From: Combretum micranthum
Lineage: Eukaryota; Streptophyta; Magnoliopsida; Myrtales; Combretaceae
Direction: 5' to 3'
DNA: 64,000 bases
NCBI GenBank assembly: GCA_024138025.1
Contig: JAMXBD010002257.1
Coordinates: forward strand, 154,467 to 218,466
Shown piece after piece: positions 58,831 through 64,000 of this stretch. Every line of letters begins with the position of its first letter. The first letter of the stretch is position 1. The notes under the pieces are model-generated. The model ran no database searches, was not told the DNA's origin, and worked only from the letters and a program-made list of their open reading frames with translations. Position numbers and translations under genes: made by a program.

Positions 58831-59268
58831 TCAAGACGGATTCCATAGTCTCCACACCAGTTTGTTCCTCAAGCGACTCAGAAACCAGCTCATCAATGGT
58901 ATTGATGGTGTAACAGCATCAGTATCATCAAATTTCTTCATTGCCTCATAGACATTGAAAGTAACCTGTTCATCCATCACCCGTAATGTAAGCTGCCCTT
59001 GTTCCACATCAATTAGTGCTTTACCTGTTGCAAGGAACGGTCTGCCCAAGATCATGGGAACTTCCCTATCTTCATCCATGTCTAAGACTACAAAATCCAC
59101 AGGGAAAAAGAATTTGTCAACTTTAACTAGGACATTTTCCACAATACCCCTAGGGTATTTTACACTTCTATCAGCAAGTTGCAAGGTTACATGTGTATCC
59201 TTGCAATCTCCAAGTCCTAGTTTTTGAAATACCGATAAAGGCATTAAGTTGATACTTGCACCAGAATC
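58831..59268 (-). pseudogene. Element A protease
   Basis: DSGAS (59254-59268) is read on the minus strand just ahead of the annotated start MPLSVFQKLGLG (59244). The domain continues with LADRS-KYPRGIVENVLVKVD, PVDFVVLDMDED and PMILGRPFLATG, the retropepsin-like fold of plant gypsy elements. The frame fails after about residue 110. It would cleave the polyprotein. Confidence 0.85.
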
Positions 59269-59975
59269 AATTAAAACTTTATCAAAATGACAATCACCAA
59301 TGGTGCAAGGAACAGTAAAACTTCCCTGATCTCGAGTTTAGTGGGCAGACTGGGTGTTGTTTTCTGTAGGATCATGGAACATTCTCCAGTGAGTATCACA
59401 TTTCCATCAATCTTCCTCTTGTTGGACAGCAATTCTTTGATGAATTTGCATAGGAAGGCATTCCTTGAATCACTTCTAAGAATGGAATGTTGATGTGCAG
59501 CTTCTTGAAAACATCCAGGAATTTTGAAAATTGCTCATCAAGTCTTTGTTGCTTTAATCTTCCTGGAAAAGGGACGGGAGGAACATATGATTTCACCTCA
59601 GGTGGTTTTTGAATAGTCCTCCACCTTTCGTTTCCCTTTGTTGTTTTGTGGTGGAATTTCCTCTTGATCCTTGATAGTTTCCTCAACTGGAGCAATCTCC
59701 TTACCACTTCTCAGGTGATTGCATTTACAGACTTGGGATTCTCCTCCGTGTTGCTTGGTAAAGACCCAGATGGTCTATTACTCACTTGTTGTGCAAGTTG
59801 ATGGAGTTCCCTTGCAAATCTTGAATGATTGCATTCTGATTATGAGTGAGTTTGTTGTAGTGACAATGAAATCCCTCAGTAATGCATCAGTGGAGATTGA
59901 ATTTGCTGTTGAGGTGGGGCATTTCTTGCATATCCTTGTCCTTGGAAACCAGGTGGTGGCTTTAGAACATTGGCA

Positions 59976-60245
59976 TCATTCCGATATGACAGATTGGGAT
60001 GATTCGCATATTCGGATGATATGTGTTTCCAAAATTACCCTTTTGGAAATTTCCCACATAGTTGAGCTGCTCATCATTTGATGATGATCCATGCGGACAC
60101 TCAAAGAAGAGTGTGGACCTGAGCAAATCTCACAACAAAACACTTGTTTTTTATTGGAAGAATTTGTAGTTGTGAGTTTACTTACTTGAGTGATGAGGGT
60201 TGCCATTTGAGCCTTGAGTTGTGATATATCTTCTTTGTCTTCCAA
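59976..60245 (-). pseudogene. Element A gag C-terminus with zinc-binding CEIC
   Basis: After another frame break, a short coiled stretch (ISQLKAQMATLITQVSKL) is followed by CCEICSGPHSS, the cysteine-histidine motif at the end of Athila-type Gag. Frame is lost soon after. Confidence 0.6.
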
Positions 60246-60282
60246 AGATGCTACTTTAGATCTTGTTCTTTCACAACTCCAA

Positions 60283-61055
60283 TTATGAGCCGGAAGCTAA
60301 TTCTTCAATAATCTCACTAGCTTCCTCATATGTTTTTCCCATCAGTGATCCTCCCGATGTAGCATCTACTAAGGACCTCAAAGCTTCATCAAGACTGAGG
60401 TAGAAATTTTCGATTAGTAGATTATCGGGTAAACCGTGGTGTGGACATTTTCTGACCGCCTCTTTGAATCTTTCCCAAGCATCATATAATGATTCACCAG
60501 GGAATTTGGTGAAGTTGGAGATCTCATTTCTTAATCTGGCGGTCCTTGCTGGAGGGAAGAATCTCTTCAGAAACTTCTTTGTCAGATCATCCCATGTAGT
60601 GATCGAATCTGGAGGTTGGGAATTGTACCATGCCAAGGCTTTATCCCTAAGAGAAAAAGGGAAAAGCTGTAGTCGGATGACTTCGTTTCTTACACCATTA
60701 AGTTTGACAGTGTTGGTGTACTGGAGAAATTTGGCAAGGTGTTCATCTGGCGTCTCATTCGGATATCCTCCAAATTGATGTGACTCAACCATTTGAATCA
60801 GGGACGGTTTAAGCTCAAAGTTGTTAGCCTCCACAGTGGGCATTCTTATGGCGGATCTTGAATAGTAGGTACTGTATAGTCTCGAATTGCCCTTGGAGCG
60901 GGAGCAGCTGCTTGCAACTGGTTGTTGTTGTCATTGTTTCCTTGTCCTTGATTTTGCCATTGCTCCTCTTCTTTGGTTCCTCTTCTCTGTTGATGCAAGG
61001 TTCTTTCAATCTCAGGGTCTAAAGGTAGAATTTCAGAACTTCTACTTCTTCGCAT
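60283..61055 (-). pseudogene. Element A gag, frameshifted
   Basis: The reading begins at MRRSRSSEILPLDPEIERT (61055), 88 bases after the PBS, and shifts frame before the Gag core at 60843-60283. That core (EANNFELKPSLIQM, FGGYPNETPDEHL, DKALAWYNSQPP, FFPPARTARLR, PGESLYDAWERFKE) is a plant gypsy Gag domain of the Athila and Tat kind. It would assemble the particle. A glutamine- and asparagine-rich stretch links the two parts. Confidence 0.85.
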
Positions 61056-61142
61056 AAAACCTGCAAAGAGAAAAGGAAAAATTAAAATAAACTTAAACCT
61101 AAACTACTAGCAAAGCTGAAGGTAGTCTAATATTAATAAGAT

Positions 61143-61159
61143 CCCCGGCAACGGCGCCA
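61143..61159 (-). other. Element A primer binding site, tRNA-Asp type
   Basis: The minus strand reads TGGCGCCGTTGCCGGGG after ACATCA-AGTTTTC, as in Athila elements. Confidence 0.9.
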
Positions 61160-61166
61160 GAAAACT

Positions 61167-62915
61167 TGATGTGCTAAATTAGTATTGAATTTTAAAGCAT
61201 CTTATCCAGCAAGCGTACTGGGCCTTATCTTGTAATATAGCATGAGTCAAGTGTCGATCCCACAGAGATCTATTAACTACTAGACAGTTATCAACTAATA
61301 CTAATATCTAGGCAATTGATCTTTTAAATGATTAGATTAAGATTAAACTAAATTATCTAATTAATATCTATATGAATGCAATGAGCTTTTGAAGAGAGTG
61401 ATATAGAAAAATGTGGGAAGGAGCAGAATCCACTTTAAACTATTGCCAATCAACTTGAAGTCATGTTATAATGATAATTAGATTCATGGATATTCATAAG
61501 AAATTGTCAAGATTTAAAAACAGAGTTAAAAACCTTTTAAACCACAAAAATAATCAATAGCTTCCGCTAAATAAATTATTAGTGGAATCAAAATTACAAT
61601 TATAAACCTTCCGATTCTATAATTGACTAATACTTTATATTAACATCCCTAATTCCTTAGTGAGAAATCAATATAAAACATTGCATTAATATTCATGGAC
61701 AATTTCTAAATTAGATTAAACTCCGCCGCTTCCGCAATTGTAATTTAATCTCAATTTATGAATTCATATGAACCCTAATTTCCCTTCCGAGTTATCAGAA
61801 TTCTTATACACCAAAGATATGATGAATAATCAGAACTCAATATGAATATTTCATGATTCTAACTATCTTATAACATGGTTCAAAGATCATTTTAGCATGT
61901 TTAAAGCTTCATCAACTTCCCACAAAAAGATTTAGCTACTCATGGATGATGATTCAAAAATCAGATAAGAAATTGCAAATGATTTCATTATGATCAAATA
62001 TTCAGATATATGAATTGCATAAAAAAAATCAGATATCACCAATTCAAAATATCAAAGCTTCACTTGCAATTTCTTGAAAAATTCAATATCTCTTCAAAAA
62101 TCTCTATGAAATGCTAATTCTAATCTATGTATTGTAGTGTTTTCAGAGCTGCTTGGATGATTCTGAAAGTGAGGAGAAGACCCCATTTATAGGAAAAATT
62201 TCGTAACAACACATTAAAGAAAATGGCAGTTTCATTCAAAGCCGTAGTTATGGATCCTACGCCGGCGGCTTACAGGCGGCGTATCTTCAATTTCTTCTTC
62301 ACAGGCAGTGCACAGGCAGCTTTCAATCAGTTACACATGTAGGCCGCTTCTACGCCGGCTTAGATGTAGATCTAGCCGGCGTATGTGATCAGAAATGAAG
62401 CGTTGCACCAATTTATAACGAAAGCGTCCCAAAGCCGCGGCTTTAGCACCGCGTAGACACTCCAACAGATTTGTCTCTTCAATTTCCCAAGCATTTGTTA
62501 TCTTCATGTCTTTAGATTTATTACCTACACTGCCCCAATGCTGGCGGCTTAGGAGCCGGCGTATCTTGTAACTCCTTCAAAGCTTGTGACTTTTCAACTC
62601 TGAGCTGTGGCCTTTTATGTACGTGACCTTTTCAACTTCTACGCCAGTAGCTTTGAGGCGGCATAAAGTTGGTGGATTTAAAGGCCGGCAAAGCTGGCAG
62701 TATAAGCAACGGCCTTGTGAGTAAGCCGTTTGAACGCCGACGGCTTTGAGTATTGAAATGCCAGCGTATACTTCAATTTTTCCCATTTTTTCTCCAAAGT
62801 TCTCTTGTTTTGATTTCTTTGTCCAAATTAGTCTAGAAACATGAATTTAATCAAAACAAATATCCATTCTAGCTCTTTTAAACATCAACAAGTTGTATAA
62901 AATATGATCTTATCA
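61167..62915 (-). repeat. Element A 5' LTR, 1749 bp
   Basis: The uninterrupted LTR copy. At 61921-61935 it shows the empty site CACAAAAAGATTTAG that corresponds to the CACTA insertion point in the other LTR. About 62250-62770 is GC-rich with GCCGGCGGCTT words. Confidence 0.9.
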
Positions 62916-64000
62916 TCCATCTCTTACAGCTTGGTCTTCCCCTGTTGCTTCTTCGACAACTCACTTGTTCGCGATCCCGTCTACATCAGTCTCCTCCACT
63001 TGAACAAGACTCGTCCTCGAGTCATTGGATAGGTCTGGATAGAGAGCATCTCCAGAATCATGAAACTTTGATAAATCTACCACATTGAATGTTTTGGAAA
63101 TACCTCAGCTGTCGGGCAAATCCACTATGTATGCATTATCATTTATGCATTGCAGCACTGTATAAGGACCATAATTCTTTGGTTTAAGCTTGCTGTAGGT
63201 TCCTATAGGAAATCTCTTCTTGCGTAAGAAAACCATAACCTGATCACCCTCTTGAAATATTTCATGCCTTCAATGTTTATCAGCAGCTTGCTTATAGCGT
63301 TGATTGGCTTCTTCCAACCTTTGCTTTACCTCTTTCTAAACATCTACCACTTACTCTGCCATATGCTTTGTTGGAATATTTATACTCTCTCCTTTAGGCA
63401 ATTTAAGTAAATCAAGAGTGTGTTGTGTTACCTTAGTGTAGACAATTGAAAAAGGAGATCTTCTTGTAGCACTATGAACAACACTATTATAGGTAAACTC
63501 AGCTTGGGGAAGGATGATGTCCCATTGCTTCAGTTTATCACCACAAAGACTATGAACCATATTTCCCAAAGTTCAATTGACCGCTTCCGTCTGACCATGT
63601 GTGCTGCTAAATTGTAAAGATGAATCAAATAGCTTCCACAATGTTCTCCAAAAATGACTCAGTAATTTGGTATCCCGATCTGAAGTGATGGTCTTTGGAA
63701 CTCCATGTAAACGAATGATTTCCTTAAAGAACAATCTAGCCACACCGACCGCATCAGTAGTTTTTCTACAAGAAATGAAGTGTGACATTTTGGAAAACCG
63801 TCATAATTACAAAAACAGAATAGAATCCTCTCTGTGTACGTGGCAATCCCAGCACAAAATCCATGGACAAATCTTCCCAAATGTGTTCAGGCATTGTAAA
63901 GGCATGTCCAGACCAGTATTTTTAGAATACCCCTTTGATCTCTGACAAGCATAATACTTCTCTACAAATCTACTCACATCTCGTCTAAGTTGTGGCCAAT
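62916..64000 (-). mobile_element. Gypsy element C, right piece (pol 3' end), runs off the window
   Basis: The minus strand encodes integrase-core pieces: [27 protein letters not shown] (63788-63573), GQTEAVN, then PFSIVYTKVTQHTLDLLKLP (63569-63351), followed by the C-terminal tail and 3' untranslated leader with ACGAGTCTTGTTC. The words match element B closely, so B and C belong to one family. A TSD TCCAT at 62916-62920 marks where element A entered. Stops break the frame at about 63571. The 5' half lies beyond 64000. Confidence 0.8.

Larger units (their letters stand above)
48089..62915 (-). mobile_element. Athila-like Ty3/gypsy element A, 14.8 kb, with accessory ORF
   Basis: The LTRs are 48089-51768 (with a 1988-bp CACTA insertion) and 61167-62915 (1749 bp), from TGATGTGC to CTTATCA. 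A perfect TSD TCCAT occurs at 48084-48088 and 62916-62920. On the minus strand, the PBS TGGCGCCGTTGCCGGGG (61143-61159) lies 7 bases inside the 5' LTR, and a purine tract (51769-51779) abuts the 3' LTR. Gag, protease, RT-RNase H, integrase and then a further ORF follow. The LTRs differ by many substitutions and indels and all ORFs are broken, so the copy is old. It sits inside element C. Confidence 0.92.

Overview
The window reads as AT-rich nuclear DNA of a eudicot plant. The evidence is TIR-type immune-receptor exons with plant introns, dense nested Ty1/copia and Ty3/gypsy LTR retrotransposons (including Athila-type and chromovirus-type elements), an 8-bp-TSD hAT element, a CACTA element, and a fragment resembling the plant TRIM Cassandra with its 5S-rRNA-derived core. 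I cannot name the species. No tRNA or intact rRNA gene, CRISPR array or bacterial operon is visible.

Layout. 0-10 kb: intergenic DNA with a 5S-like TRIM fragment (713-1130), a copia RNase H relic (2556-2747), a complete hAT MITE (4613-5456) and a fold-back repeat (7318-7530). 10-16 kb: a TIR pseudogene on the minus strand (10148-10598) and, on the plus strand, the best candidate for a real gene (13931-15977). Its three predicted exons join in phase into a 358-residue protein with two TIR domains in tandem and no NB-ARC or LRR. 16-21 kb: a complete copia element (16255-21161) with indistinguishable 234-bp LTRs and a perfect TSD, but a broken pol. 21-29 kb: intergenic DNA with a decayed chromovirus 3' end and LTR (25027-27234). 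29-42 kb: a duplicated TIR 5' region, one copy reduced to a 20-codon stub, and a TIR gene split by an old gypsy element (32459-40376). That element's 5' LTR is itself invaded by an Athila-like remnant. 45-64 kb: a nest of three elements on the minus strand: a gypsy element (47655-48088 plus 62916 onward) interrupted by a 14.8-kb Athila-like element (48089-62915), whose left LTR is interrupted by a 2-kb CACTA element (48857-50844).

The non-transposon content is a small cluster of TIR-only units derived from TIR-NBS-LRR 5' ends: the TIR exon plus the first residues of the next exon. No P-loop or LRR region is visible anywhere. In the tandem gene, the first TIR has lost the glutamate used by TIR NADases and the second keeps it, so a pseudo-enzyme/enzyme pair is plausible. 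Expression and splicing cannot be judged from sequence alone. All gene structures are manual readings; no searches were run.
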